Source: Spizellomyces punctatus DAOM BR117
Lineage: Eukaryota > Chytridiomycota > Chytridiomycetes > Spizellomycetales > Spizellomycetaceae
Assembly (NCBI RefSeq): GCF_000182565.1
Contig: NW_015971547.1
Span: 761,510 to 825,509, forward strand
Direction of reading: 5' to 3'
Length of the DNA stretch: 64,000 nt
Part shown: one piece after another, positions 1-13,422 of the stretch
Position numbering within the stretch: position 1 is the stretch's first letter
How the letters are laid out: each line of letters starts with the position of its first letter
Notes under the pieces: model-generated
Told to the model about the DNA's origin: nothing
Seen by the model: only the letters and a program-made list of their open reading frames with translations
The model's database searches: none
Program-made: the position numbers and the translations under genes

Positions 1-3000
1 AGCCAGAAGTTGTGGTATAAATGTAATCCAATACCAGATCGGAACATCACCCTTGTACTCGTCGAACGCGTTGGCAATTGTATTCTCATTATCATCCAAG
101 CTCAATAGCCATAATATCCGTGCCAAGAACTTTCGTGAGCGGGCATTCTGATAGATACCGGCAGCCTGCAAGTAGCAGTTCATAGCCCCAGCACCATATT
201 TGATCTCCGTAGGTCGTTCTTTGAACATACGATCGTTATACTGGGCAAAAGCTGCCCAACCTTTCGCTAATGTCGTCTCAAGTTGAATAGAGGAAGAGAA
301 CGCTTTTTCTGCATCGTCATGAAGGTTCAATTTTGCAAAGAAGATGCCCTTTAAGGCAAAGAATTCTGCCTTTTGCTGGGGATTGAAGTAGAGCAGATTC
401 GTATTGTTGATCACATCAAGACCGGTAGCGTAATCAGTGGCATTCACGAAATAGCTTTTAGCTTGCTCGCGCAATTTGAAGAACGCCTCATGAATCTCAA
501 TGTTTGGCAGTGTGTAAATTTTGCTCAGCGAGTCGTTGCAGACATCGATCAACTGATGTTTCCGCGCGACGTGAGCGAATCGGTTGATGGTCCATGCCGT
601 TTCATGGTATCCGCGAAACGCCACAGAGCTCGGATTATCTCTCACACCGTTCCCATTGTGTTGCACATTAAGCTGAGGAATCAGTGGAAGGTATGCCTTG
701 TTCACTATCTGAAACACGTGCTGACGCCAAGCAACAATATCACTCCACAAGGTAATGTCATCCCACATGTTCGGAAGTCGATCTCGCCAAGTGGTGAAGA
801 TTCCTTTTAGTTCCTGTTGCTTATCTTGTATGTTCACCACTGTAGTCGTATTGAGGATCTGTTGTATCTGAGCTCCCTCATGTAATTCCACAAACTGCTG
901 GAAGGTATGCAACAGAGGTATATGGGCATTGAGTCCTTGTTTTGGTAGGATGAACCAGCGCTTTAAGCTGCTTTGCACCCCTTCGTCGCAAAGCTTATGG
1001 AATTCCGCTTGGCGTTCGGGTCCTTCTTGGTATCTTAACAGTAAACTGAACGACTGAAAGACCTTCCGTCGAGGGCTATCTTGCATCGATTCTAACGCAG
1101 TCTGCAGCGACTCGCGTTCACTGGTCCAGTCAGAGAGTCGCCACGCGCATTCCAAAAATAATTCTGCATTGGCCTCCTGTTTCGACAAGTCGGTCAAGAG
1201 ATCCCACTGCTGTAACCGCTCTGCTGAATAGACCCAATGATCCTCCCAAAGTCGGTATTCGGATTCAGTAAATGGCAAAACGCCTGTTCGCGCCTTCGCT
1301 TGGGCGGCTTCATACAGCCGTTGAGCTTGAGCCCACATACCCCCTTGCTCATAGGATATCGCCGCATTCGTCTCAGCAAAAAGGCTGCGTCGTCGCCACA
1401 GTCCGTAGAAGTAATCAGCTTCAGAGAGGCTCCAGAAAATCTCACAGAGGGCATCAATCGTGCTCTCTCTAATTTTCTCATCCTCTTTCGCTGCCAATAC
1501 TCCGGCGAACCGCGTGTCCACAATGGACTGTTGTAGCAACTCCACTGCAATGTACCAGGCGTCGTATGTCTTCCCTAAATATCGTACTAGCTGAGGGGGT
1601 AACCGAGGTTGGATTGCTGCCTCGCACTGGCAAATGCCCTCAAGTAACGCTTGAATGACGTTGGGTCGCATATCAACCTGTTTGATATGGTAGTCCTTCG
1701 CCAGCAGAGGTATTATAACCTTATGTACGTCATGCCGCTCTCGAGGGTTGAGCAAACCCCAACAGAGCGGGAATATATCAACCCACATTGCGTAGGTGAC
1801 GTTATCGTCAGAGTACAACAGCTGACGAAGTGAATCCACAAGGGTTTCCAATGTGAGCGACTGGAGATCACGCAAAAACTCGCGGTGATGTTCCATGACA
1901 GCCGGAAAGCGTTCGTCACTTGTTGTTGTGCTTTCGATTGCCATATTATCTTCCGAGGCATCCAGCGCAGTTATAGAGGCAGTTCGGTAACCCGGCGCGC
2001 ACGTATGCAGGTGGTCTGTGGTCAATACACTTCCAAGTAGTAGATCGAGCGCTTGCCGGAGCCAGAAGTATGATGCGAGGTGATCCCAGTTTTGCACGCC
2101 CAGAATATAGTTGAGACGGATATACACCGATTTGCCGATGCTCTGGTGGAATATATCGGCAAATCTTCGTCGTATCGACGGATTCTCGTTCTTGGTTCCC
2201 ATCAAAAATGCTTGTTCCAGACGAACGGTAAGCTCTGACCGAGCAAAAGACGAGGTGCTGTAGATGATAGCCACCAGATCTAGATACTCCTCCAACAGTT
2301 TTTGATCACCGCGAATGTCAAACGACATCATCATTTTGACCAGAAGATTGGATTTTTCTTTAATCGTCGGGAAGGATTCGGCACTCCCGAGAACCCAGTG
2401 ACGCACCATGTTCAATATAGTACGTAGCAACTCAGTGTCTGCTGAAAAGTCCATCAGCTGTACTAACGATTGCAGGAATATTCTTCTGTGTTCACCCATC
2501 TGCGACACGCGAGGATTCAACAAACCAAGAAGCATGACCAGGAGGCGCGAGGGTGAATCCGGAGGCGGTGTCGCTTGTCCTAGTGGTTGGTCTTGATGAT
2601 CTTTGACCAATTTCGCTAGCAATTTCATCAAATCAGTCAGATAGACATGCTCAGATCTCGCTTGTACACTGCTGATTAAGGATAGCACACAATAAATGTG
2701 AGACGGAGAATTGTTCGCAGTTGGGGGGTTGCTTGCTGCGGCCGAAGCCGAAGTAACTTCTTTCAGCCCTGTCTGGATTTTGGATTCAATCATTTTGGTG
2801 AAGGTCGACAAGGCTTCCGACGGTTCCTCGTCTCTCATTACGTCGATTGCGTCGAATAGGCGACTGATCACTGGCGTGAGCATCTTTGAAATGCGAACAT
2901 TGTCTGTCTTGACCCATCTATCCACGCATTTATGAATATAGGCAATGTTCGATATGATCCACTCTTCCGACTTAAACTCCGTGACGATAGCCAGGATCTG

Positions 3001-6000
3001 GACGGCGTTCGAGATTTGATTCATGTGATTTTCAGCAACCTCCAGCGTTACAGCCCTTTCAAAGTTTACCAGGTTGACCTCGACGTCAGGCCACACCTTC
3101 AAGCACTCGCGTACGAGGCTCACGACACGGAAGGACGTTCCCTTCTTCTGGATAGAATCCGTCAAGCTGCTGGCAATGCGGATCAAATAGGAGAGTACAG
3201 TAGCATGATCTTCGCTGCTAATGATGCTTTCTTTCGGTTCAGCTTCTTCTTTGACAGGAGCGGAAACAACGGGTTTGTCTACATCCATGGCGTCGGGTTC
3301 GGCGCTCGCGTGTCTCTTGGGAGTCACCGGACCGCTACTTGCGACTGATTTACGCTTCTCCCCAACTAGTGCATTTCAAGGCACGATATTGAGTATAATG
3401 GTTAGATGATAGATCCTTTTCTACAGGAGACGGGAGATGTCATTCTTACCATTACCGTCCCCGTACGGCTCCCAGTCCATTGGATCTTCCCCCGTTTCCA
3501 TGCCCAAATGACGTCTATCCCACTGCAACAACAGATCACAAAGATCGACCGTTAAAAGTCGTGATTCTGGGGTGGCATGTGTAGAAAAAGCCAATTTCAT
3601 CAGCGATTTGACGACTCCTGGCACGAAAAGGTGTTTCCAATCGTAAAAGAGATCCGGGTATCGGGCTAACAGCTGGTAAATCGTTACCAACTGCGGGAAG
3701 CTATGACCGTCCTCGATAATAATCTTTCGCGCCCATCGCACATACAAAGGCAAGGATGATTGCGCCTCTCCCGACACATTGATACCTATCCGCTTCGGAA
3801 GCACTGGGAATAGGATATCAAGCGCTTGACGGACGAGCACGCGCCCTTGGGGTGTATCCGATTGATGAGCTCGCAGGAGCGCAATATATATCTGAACGAC
3901 AATTCTCGCCGGAGTTTCGTACTCTTCAATCCACCGCGCCAGTAAAACATATGCAGCTTGCTTGCAAATGACGTCTTCAAGCTTGATATTATTCCACGCA
4001 AATTTGATCACGTCCTTTCGCGTTTCGCGAGGGACATATTGGACGAGAAGAGATGTGAACTGTAGCAATTCTACCTTGAAGCTGTCGTGGAGATTCAGAG
4101 CTATCCCAGTTTCCGAATGTAAAGGAAGCCAAATCTTTTTGTGAATCGTGTTAATGATATTGGTGTCCAGTACCTCTGCCGCTTCGCCCTTCTCGAGGGA
4201 GGCTCTTAACATCGGTGTCACCAACAGCCGCAAAATACGGGCTTTGCGGCTCTGACTTTTCGAGACATCGTCAAATATTTCGAGATATCTCTCAAGGATG
4301 GACCGTTTATGTTGCGGACCGTAGCGCATTATAACATCATCGAATAGATACTGTCTAATGAGCCCCGTGTCGATGACGTCCTCTTGCTCAAACACCTCCA
4401 TGATCTCGAACAATGCGCCAATGTCATCGGGCTCCGCCTTGAGGTAAGATATGTAAATTTCTACAATATATTGAGTGAACTGTCCCGGGGGGTGCGTCGT
4501 ATCGCTCCAGTTGATCGGCTGTGCCCGGTGTACCTTCCACAACTGCGCAACATTCTCCAAAATCACTTTATTCTGAGCCAACCAGTCTGGCTGCCAGCGA
4601 CATAATTCACCGACAATCAAAACACCCCGAACGTGCCGAGCAGTAGCATCCGTTCCCTCTTCCGGGTATCCAATCGACTTTGCCACCAGTGCATCCACGC
4701 TCTTCATGACCTCCAAACGAAAGACGGATGCTTCTGTCGAGGCCAGTAGATCAATCAGAAGTTCTCCATATGGTGCTTGATGTAAGTTGTCAAAGAAGAG
4801 AGTTACGGCTTCCGCGGGATATCTATTCAAAAACTTGATCAGAGGAGGGCGGAAAGGACTTGATATCGTACGTCGCAGATGACCCTCCAATGACAGAATC
4901 TCTTTGATCATATCGTCCATGAACACATTCGCAGTTGCGGGCAACAAAGGGAAGATATCCAAGATGGCCACCATCACCTTGATGTCCTCGATCTCGGTCA
5001 GGGGTTTCCCTGACACCTCGGCTAACATGGTTGGAGTTCCCCACTGGCGGAGGTGGTCCAAAAGCTTCTTACCAATCTCGACCTTGAAGTAATTTGTCAG
5101 TAGCTCTAATAGCCGAGCCAACCCTTCCAATCCAGCTACGTTCAGCCGTTTGTGATCTGACAGATTAACCAAGATTGGGCGCAGGCCGGCCTGAAGTTGC
5201 TCCTTCGGAAGCTTCCCTTGCTGATTAAGAATCTGTTGCAAACCTAAAGTGTGATTGATTTTGTGAGCATTAACCGGCATCCTCGATGTGATAACTTCAC
5301 CCACCTTTAAATGCGGTATCCACGACCTCGGGAGATTTCGAATATAGAGATTTGAAGAACACTGAGACAATACGAGACCTCGTATTTGCTTGTCTGGGAG
5401 CCTGAAAATCCGCACACGCCATGGCTGCGGACAAAAGCTTAAGGCAAACCACACGAAGGCTGATCAATGAGTTGGCATTCTTGACGTGAGAGGTCTTGCT
5501 CACTAATGCTTGATCCTCAGCGTCCGCCAAAGCCAACGCCTCCTGGATCAATCGCATCAATTCGTCTCCAAACACAAGGAGCGGCGGTCGTAATGACAAA
5601 CAATAGGTGATGGCGTCAATGTGGCCAATCTGCATAGCAAACGGCAACGCTCGGAGCGGCTTGGCAAAAATCCGTTGCAGCAGTGTTTGCTTCACAGGCG
5701 ATAGCAGCTCAGTAACCTCACTACCAGTTAAATCAGCCAACAACTGTAATGCCGATTGAATCGTTTCCCGAACCGCACCGCTGGAATCCGACAACTCTGA
5801 GATCAGCAAAGAAATTAGGCTGTGAAACTTTGCCTGACGTAGGGATGTGCCTTCTTCTCCTTCTGGTCGATTACAGACTTTAAGTACATGTGATAGAGTC
5901 TGGGTTGCATCTTCCACACTACCCATTGCCATATCGGGTGACCTGTCCTTGAGAACGTACAAAAGCGCCTTGACAAACTCTAATTGATGACTGAGCATCC

Positions 6001-9000
6001 ACTTGGTTCCCATATGTAATTGCGAACTGAAAATGGCAATACCGAGACAGCCTCCTGTCCTATGGAACCACTCCTGTTGATAACAGCAGGAACAGAAGCG
6101 AGAGGCAATGGTATGCATGACAGGCAGCTCATCTGCTGCTTCTTTGCCGCCAAGAACTACCACGCAGGTATCGTAGAAGAGTTGAATGGCCTTTTCGGCC
6201 AGATGTCGTCGGTCTTGGCTTTCCGATGTGATGACCTCGACCACCGCTTCAAGAAAACCGTTCACGGAGGACGACCTGCCTGTAGCCAGCAGACCTTTCG
6301 CATTGTCAGGCTTTGTAGCCTTCTGTGCTTCAACCGTCTCCGCTATGCTTAACATGGCAAAGTGACGGCATAGGTGTTCAACTAGTGGCCACGCCTGTTC
6401 GCGTAGCGCGCCCTCTGTTGAGGCTATGAAAATGGCGGCGATGGCTCGCGTCACCGCCTTCTCATGCGATTCTCTCTTATCACCTGTGATCAGAGGGGGA
6501 TCGATGAAAGGGTGCACATCTTCATTGGCGGCTTCTGCTTTCTCCACTTCGCTCTGTTTCACACCTTCCATATCGACGGATCCAGGCTTCTCCTCCTGCT
6601 TGACCCTCCCCAAAAATTGTTGAGCAAGCCCGTGGAGCCGCTGAGCGTAATCATCCGTACCGTCATCAACATCAAGCAGCAATGGCAGACATGCTTTGGC
6701 AAAGATGAATGCTTGCTCCTTAAAATGCAGCGAGCTTCCAGAGTCGTCCAATATGCGACCTGACAAGTCCAGGATGTTGTCCAGTGCTATCGTACTCGGT
6801 TCAGCCCCATGAAAAGGTAGTGAAACCTCCAGTTGCTTCTCCCTGTTAATAATGTGAAGGAGGTCTACCGGATCCTTGACATACCGCCTGTTGCGACCAC
6901 CCAGTTTTCCAAGGATTCGCACCGCTGCATGGCTATGAGTCTGGTTGTACGGTAGCGGCTTCAGATGTTTGCGGAGAGCAGCCATCAAATCTTTCAACAC
7001 CGGACGCATAATGGGTTCGAGAAAGTCTTGTGTCAGGTTATCAACGCAGAGTTCCAGTGTACGCAAGCCCTGGCTGACAAGCTCTGGCCCAGCCTCCAAA
7101 GCAAGCACCAGAGGCTTCATCAAGTATGACAGATACGGTAGAAGCACACTGAGCCGGACTGGCACCGTTAGGCAAAGTTCGACAAATAACTCTCGTAGAT
7201 GCGGTTGGTGAGCAGTTGCTAGCAAACCATTCAGCCCCTCCAGAAGCACTTGAAGGAGGGGTAACACTTCCTGATAGAGCATTTCGAACCGGCCGCCTCC
7301 AATACTTCTAAACAGTGCACGGAGGAGAAGAAAATAGTTCAAGGATTCCTTTGCTTTAGTCGACAATTTCATTGAAGTCATAATTATGTTTCCGATCTGA
7401 GGTCGAAGGACGGCTTCATTCTTCTCCGGGAAAAGTGTCACTGACATGAACAGTAGCTTGAACAGCCGCAGCATGACGGATGCATAAAGCGGATCTGAAT
7501 CGCCTAATTTTTCGAGCCGATCCACCAGAAAGCGAAGCATCAATCCCGCAAATGTTGGTGATACAATCGTGCTAGCGAGAAAGTACTGCGGTAGAGCGAG
7601 GACAGAAATGTTCTTCAAAATCTGTTCGAAAATGAAATCAATTTGTGACGAGAATACATCTTGGAAGACTGGCGGCTCAATCAAGGTAAAAGTGGATGCA
7701 AAGGCCTCAAAAACTTCCTTTTCTTCTTTCGAGCCAATGATGTTCGGCGAAATCTTTTCATTTACATTCGTCGTTCCCCCTTCTTGATTCATCGAGTCTA
7801 TGATCCAGTAGTCGAAGCATCCCAGACCGTCTCTGAGTGTACATATTAAAACATCAACATCCTCTCGTGAAAAGCCACGAGCTACGGTGTTCCAGGCTTC
7901 TGGGCTTTTTCCTTGAGGGGGAGGGGGATTACAAAGGCGCAACGCATTCAGTATGGCTTTAAGCCCCTGGACCATGTTTTTGAATAGGAATCGGATATCT
8001 GTGCCAAAGTCAGTGAAGCAGTCTGGTAGATGTATCAGCAATCACCGACTTACGCACCTTTAACGACATCAGGTGACCCCTCAAATGCTCGAATGTATGT
8101 TCGAATTGGTTGCGCATATCCAAGGTCGAGGTAACCATCCGTATCAGACAGCAACGGCGTTCCTTCGGACGCTTTTTGGGATTGGGGTGGCTGAGTCTTT
8201 TTCCGTCGATGATGCTCGAGGACAACCGGAAATGCCATGCGTAGGGAAGTAAACTTTGATGCAAATGTGCGTAGTATTCTCAATAGCAAGCCACGTGCTT
8301 CGCGCTTGTCGTCCAATCCAGCAAGGCAGTCGACAATGTTTAACAGCAACTTTGCGCACATTGTCTGGATATTTGGGGCAAAGTTCGGATCATGCAGATT
8401 TCGCGAGTACATATGAATGGCACGGGAAAGTTGTGCAATTGAAAGATCGGCACGGACGTGATGTATCAAGTCCACAAGGACACTGTGTGCAATGGGTCTG
8501 CAAACAAGGCATAAGGTAAGGCTCTCCTCCCGGCAATCAGAAATAGAAATGATAACTTACCGCAGGGTCTCCTTGGCGGTCACTCCACTCCCTACCAACA
8601 CATCCTCATTTAAAAGAATATCGACGTGTTTGACAAACGCATGGCGGAAGTCCGTGTACCAAATATGCCGTGTAGCTACCAACAGCTCCTGATATATGGC
8701 AACTCGTCACATCAGCTTTCCTCATGTCACAAATATCTGATAAGGCATAACACAGAGCAAACCTTGCGGGTAGCAGCGGCATCAGGCGGGCACGATCTCA
8801 TCAAGACCACGACAGCATCTGCAATTTGCTGCTGATACGGCTTCAAAATTGGTACAAAACTCCTCAAAATGTACGCAATGAATGAGACAGTCTGTAAGAT
8901 TGTGACGGTAAGGTACTGGATGAAAGACTCGCGCGAACGACACAAACTCACCTTCACTTGCAGCATGATAAAATCTGTGAGCGCGGCCCGATTTCTCACG

Positions 9001-10218
9001 TTTGCGCTTATTCCAACGTATACAACACCAGCCGCGTCAGCGTCAGCCAGCTCCTGTCGTTGCTGGGCAGGGAGTAGAGTCAAACACTGAAATACGGTTC
9101 AAAGCGTTCAGTAATGAGGACGTAAAATGTCAGTGAATCCGGGTCTTACGTGAATGATCAGGGGAACAAACACCGGTACATTTGCATTAACGTATTTTCG
9201 ATAGAGTTGAAAAAGAAGAGCAATAATTATCGGACACTCTGTCAGTACTTTGAAACTGTACAGACTTTTCTGCAAGACTCGAGTAGAAGGCTCTCCACTA
9301 TCGCTTTGCGCCGGCGACCCTGGCGGTGGGAGGGTAGGTTGCGGCATTACAGGCTGAAAACAAGCGCCAATTTGTCAGTCCCATCGTCAAAAACGCAACA
9401 TTGACATGATGCAACATACAGTGCTGGCAGCCGACTCATCAAAGACGTCCTTCACAGCCTGCTCCATGTTCCGGTACATCTCCTGTACGATATCAAAAAA
9501 CGGCTGAACCCAATCTTCCAAGGCTGCCTTATAAGCCTTATGTAGATCCACCATAATCTTGAGGGCCAAACATCCATTGTCTTCGTTATCTTCCCGCAGG
9601 ACATGCATGAGTGCCTTCATAAGGTCCGGCATCAACCCTTTCAGTGTGTCATTCTGTGGCAATCGTTGTATTATCTCCAGAACAGTGTTTCGCAGTTTCT
9701 GTGGTATACATGTGTCAATGAACTGCAAAAGCTAGTGTAAACGGCGCCACAGCATACTTGGATTGGAGAATTGCTGATGAAAGCAGGTTGCTCCTCAGTG
9801 AGGATAGCAAAGAATCTAGGGGCAAGAGTGGTAATGAGCCGCTGCTGATCATCGTCTTGAAATGATTCGATCGATTCACGGAGGTCGTTGACGAGGCGGA
9901 GACGTGATTGATTATCTGCAGGGAACAATCCATCGATATCCTCGCACTGCATTGAACAAACGCGCAGAAACCAACCTAAAGATGTGTCTGACAAGCGCTC
10001 AGCATACGCTAAGAAGAAAGAAATTAGATGTTAGGGATCGTCTGCCCTCGCGAGAAATGTCCGACCCATCACTTGGCACGACAGAGTAAAACGTACAATC
10101 GCAGTTCACGAGGCTCAACTGCTGCTGAGTGTTCAGTGGCTGTCATAAGTTCGTAATGAGTATCAAGCTATAAGTTCACCTTGCAGCCCCAACTCCGAAG
10201 AACACTTACTTGTGACAT
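1..10218 (-). CDS. TRA1: TRA1/TRRAP homologue, C-terminus cut off by window edge
   Basis: Tra1/TRRAP is the giant PIKK-family pseudokinase scaffold that binds activators and recruits the SAGA and NuA4 acetyltransferases in the nucleus. The ATG at 10218 opens a three-residue first exon (MSQ, then GTAAGT). Short exons follow up to about 8 kb, then two very long exons (about 8.0-5.3 kb and 5.2-3.4 kb) and an open frame from about 3.36 kb to base 1 without a stop. HEAT-repeat sequence dominates; GLEGLARLLELLTNYFKVE near 5.1 kb is a strongly Tra1-like block. The segment reaching base 1 (GDVPIWYWITFIPQLLA) is FAT-domain-like. Roughly 3,100 residues are present, so the rest of FAT, the pseudokinase and FATC must lie beyond the edge. 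One clear intron is 5244-5304; another lies near 3.36-3.44 kb. Exon boundaries between 8 and 10 kb are approximate. The family call is firm. Confidence 0.93.
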
Positions 10219-11451
10219 GTTGGCACCCACCCCTACTCGGGCGGAGGTTGCAACCCAACACAGGCAGCAAACGAACCTATGGCAGTAACTGCGTGACGAG
10301 TACTAGTTGTAATTAGTGAAACGTCATGCAGGATGTTGTAGAGTGGTCCTACAAAGTGTGCGATCTAGGCCTGCGATCTAGGGAACCGAGGGAGTAGCAA
10401 GTTGCTCACTCGAACGAGTGCTGGCCGGCTTGGTTGGGTGCTTCTCACGTGATGAATTCACATTGGAGTGTGATTGTAGTGCACTGTCATCAGGCTTTGA
10501 GGCCAGGAGCAACTAAGTTGACGGCAGTTGACCGACTTTTTCTTAATGGATACCGCTTGCGATTAGAGAGTTTCAAAAGCGGGGTCCTTCCATCGACGTT
10601 ACAGGACGTTGGCATTGGCTGCAAAAAGGCCAATTGCATGCAGCTTGTGTGGTTATATTGACTGGATATTCCACATGGGTCGCTAATCGAATGAAGCTAC
10701 AGACTCAACAGTCAGGGATAGCAGTTCGAGCAACAAGCTGATAGATGCGAGTCAGGTTTAACGATTGATAATCCGCAAAGGGCATGCATCATGCGACAAA
10801 TTGACCACGCTATCTATGTGATGGTAGTAGTACAACCATGGTTATGAAGGACAGGGCTCTTTGTAATATCTTGGGGGTGTGTGATGTCCATGAGCAACCG
10901 AGACCATGGACCTAATACGGGATGTAAGTAGGGGCGATCCTGGGCTAGATGTGAAGATAGATTGGGAAATGTGTTTTTGTCCGAGGACGAATGAGTTCGG
11001 AGCTCACAAAGCTCATAGATCCGCCGCTCTATCACCAATGTCAAGTGCTCCATCAACTTTCCTTTGAGGACCTTCTGACTAGTACATCTTCCCTGCAAAG
11101 TGCATATATATGTGTACGCACCAGCATCCAATCCTTAGGGTAATGGGAGCAAAGCACCTCTGTTCATGCCACCTGCCAGTACTGATTCTATCAGCCATTA
11201 ACCGTTCACATCCAGCCAGGTCGACCATTGTCTCGAATGAAAAGCAACAAGCACCCCCTCAACCACATCAGCCTCGTCACACGGAAGCCAAGCCCGAGCC
11301 AAGGGTGAGGGCAGTAAACGAACCAAAAAAAACGCCGAGCATAGCCGCAGAGCCCATGTTCTTAACCGCAGGTTGAGGACGCGTCCCACGTCCGCTGTTG
11401 GGCGACGACCTGTCCAGCTGGTTCCATTCCAACATTCCATTACATACTGTC
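10219..11451. other. Intergenic region between divergent TRA1 and CaMKK-like gene
   Basis: About 1.2 kb serving as the shared 5' region of two divergently transcribed genes. Only short open frames of non-protein-like composition occur. No tRNA or transposon fragment was seen. Confidence 0.6.
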
Positions 11452-13313
11452 ATGTCCTCTCTCAATGTTCCTGAAGACACATTGAGCACATTAGGACCCC
11501 CCCGCTCTCCTAGTCGAGCTTCCCGACGAGCCTCCGCAGATGGTGAGCTATGAATTTCCTAACCCGGGCATTGTCAAAAAAAACCCACCAGAGTCCCCCA
11601 TAAAACCGCACAACCCTAATAACCAACAAACAGCCGGCATCAAAGAGACCCTCAACGCCGTCTTTCGAGAAGAAAGTGACGGCCAGCGGACACTCAACCA
11701 ATATATTATCAAAGACGTCCTCGGCAAAGGCGCCTACGGAACTGTTTACTACGGCGTTGACACCTCGGCAGAAGGCCAAAATGAAGGTGTCGCCATAAAG
11801 GAATTCAGTAAATCCAAGCTCCGCAGGCAAAAACTCCAGCGGGAAGGTGGTCCGTTTGGTGCAAGAGGGCTTCGAGGACGCGGACGAGGGGCCGGTGTCG
11901 CACCTAGTGCATTGTCTCATGCGAATATGCTGGCCAAATCGGATAACCCTATTGATCTGGTTAGAGGGGAAATAGCCATTTTGAAAAAACTAGACCATGA
12001 AAATGTTGTGCGATTGTATGAGGTGTTGGATGATCCACAGCAGGTTGGGAGAAACCTCTCTTTTTCAAGGCATGATCCTGAGTCCTCCTTTCTAATACCA
12101 GCTTTCACTCACCAGGACTCCCTTTACATGGTCTTTGAACTCTGCAGCAAAGGACCCATCATGGACATCTCCCTCGATAAGCCCACTGCTCCCCTCCCAG
12201 AAGACCTAGCCCGGGACTACTTTCGACAAATGATTCTAGGAATAGAATACCGTGTGTATTTACGTTAGTTTTGCACACCCTGTCCATTTACTCATTTCCA
12301 GCTATTCAGTCCATGAACACGATATTGCACATCGTGATATCAAGGTATTGCTCTCTTTGGCTGTCTTGCGTTGCAATAGAAGCTGTATCTCTAACCCCTC
12401 CCTCAGCCGGACAATATGCTTGTCGCAGCGGACGGAACACTCAAGATTGTCGACTTTGGCGTCTCTGAGATATTCAGTCCTGCTAGCGACCGTCTCAAAA
12501 CTTCGGCGGGGTCACCGGCCTTTTCCGCACCGGAGGTCTGCGTTGGTAATGGAAAGGTGCTTTGTCTTTGGACATTTTGAGATCCTAATGACAAGTGTCT
12601 TTTTAGCACACCATGGTGATTTCTCGGCTCGCGCGTGCGATATTTGGGCAATGGGCGTGACGCTCTATTGCATGCTATTTGGTTCATTACCGTTCAATGG
12701 AACATCTATTATAGATCTGTATGAAAGCATTCGGTCTGCACCGTAAGTTATTGCTTTGGCGGCGGTCTTGTGCCGGTTGGAGAGCATGATTTAACGTTTA
12801 CGGATTACTTTTTCAGGACTCCTTATCCCGACAGCGCGAGTGCGCTCCAGAGAAATGTTTTGGAGCGATTGTAGGTTTTTCTTTTTTTGTGATTCGGTTC
12901 ATGATGGGTCGTGGTAGACACGACAGTGTGCTGATGCTTCTGGACTTAGATTAGAAAAGAACCCCACACAGCGTATCTCGATGGACGAACTGCGGGCACG
13001 TAAGATGGTTTATTATGGTGCGTTGACCTAACACTCATGTCTTGTTGACATTGTAGGTTCATCCGTGGGTGACAAAAAATGGCACAGCTCCGTTACGAAG
13101 CAGATCCGAAAACTGTGTACCCGTCTCTGATATTACTGAAGAGGATATCAAAACAGCTGTCAAGGGCATCATTCCACTCTTTACGGTGGTGAGTTTGCCG
13201 CTGCTGTTTACACTTTGCGATATGTTCGCTCATGCTCGCTACATCCGCAGTTGAAGGCAGTCAATAAACTCAAGAAGCTCCGCCAAAGCGCGGAAGTAGA
13301 CAGCAAAGGATAG
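11452..13313 (+). CDS. Ca2+/calmodulin-dependent protein kinase kinase-like Ser/Thr kinase
   Basis: This is a CaMKK/Ssp1/Elm1-type kinase; the family phosphorylates activation loops of downstream kinases such as AMPK/Snf1. The start at 11452 ([15 protein letters not shown]) is supported because splicing GATG|GTGAGC to AACAG|CC joins it in frame to the kinase domain. Visible are the glycine loop [14 protein letters not shown], an Arg/Gly-rich insert ([13 protein letters not shown]) at the place of the CaMKK RP-insert, [17 protein letters not shown], the [10 protein letters not shown] activation segment and [19 protein letters not shown]. The tail has a basic amphipathic stretch ([15 protein letters not shown]) after the last intron, which could be a regulatory or calmodulin-binding helix (inference). 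At least seven short introns interrupt it; length is roughly 430 residues. It ends about 110 bp from the convergent phosphodiesterase gene. An N-terminal RRAS motif fits a PKA site. Confidence 0.88.
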
Positions 13314-13422
13314 TATCATACCCGCCCTTTTTTGTACGTGCCTTACAAAATACACATATATAGATTGAAAATGCCCAAAAAGTCCAAAAAAAATATGATA
13401 CAAAAATGGTAGGAGCCGAGTA

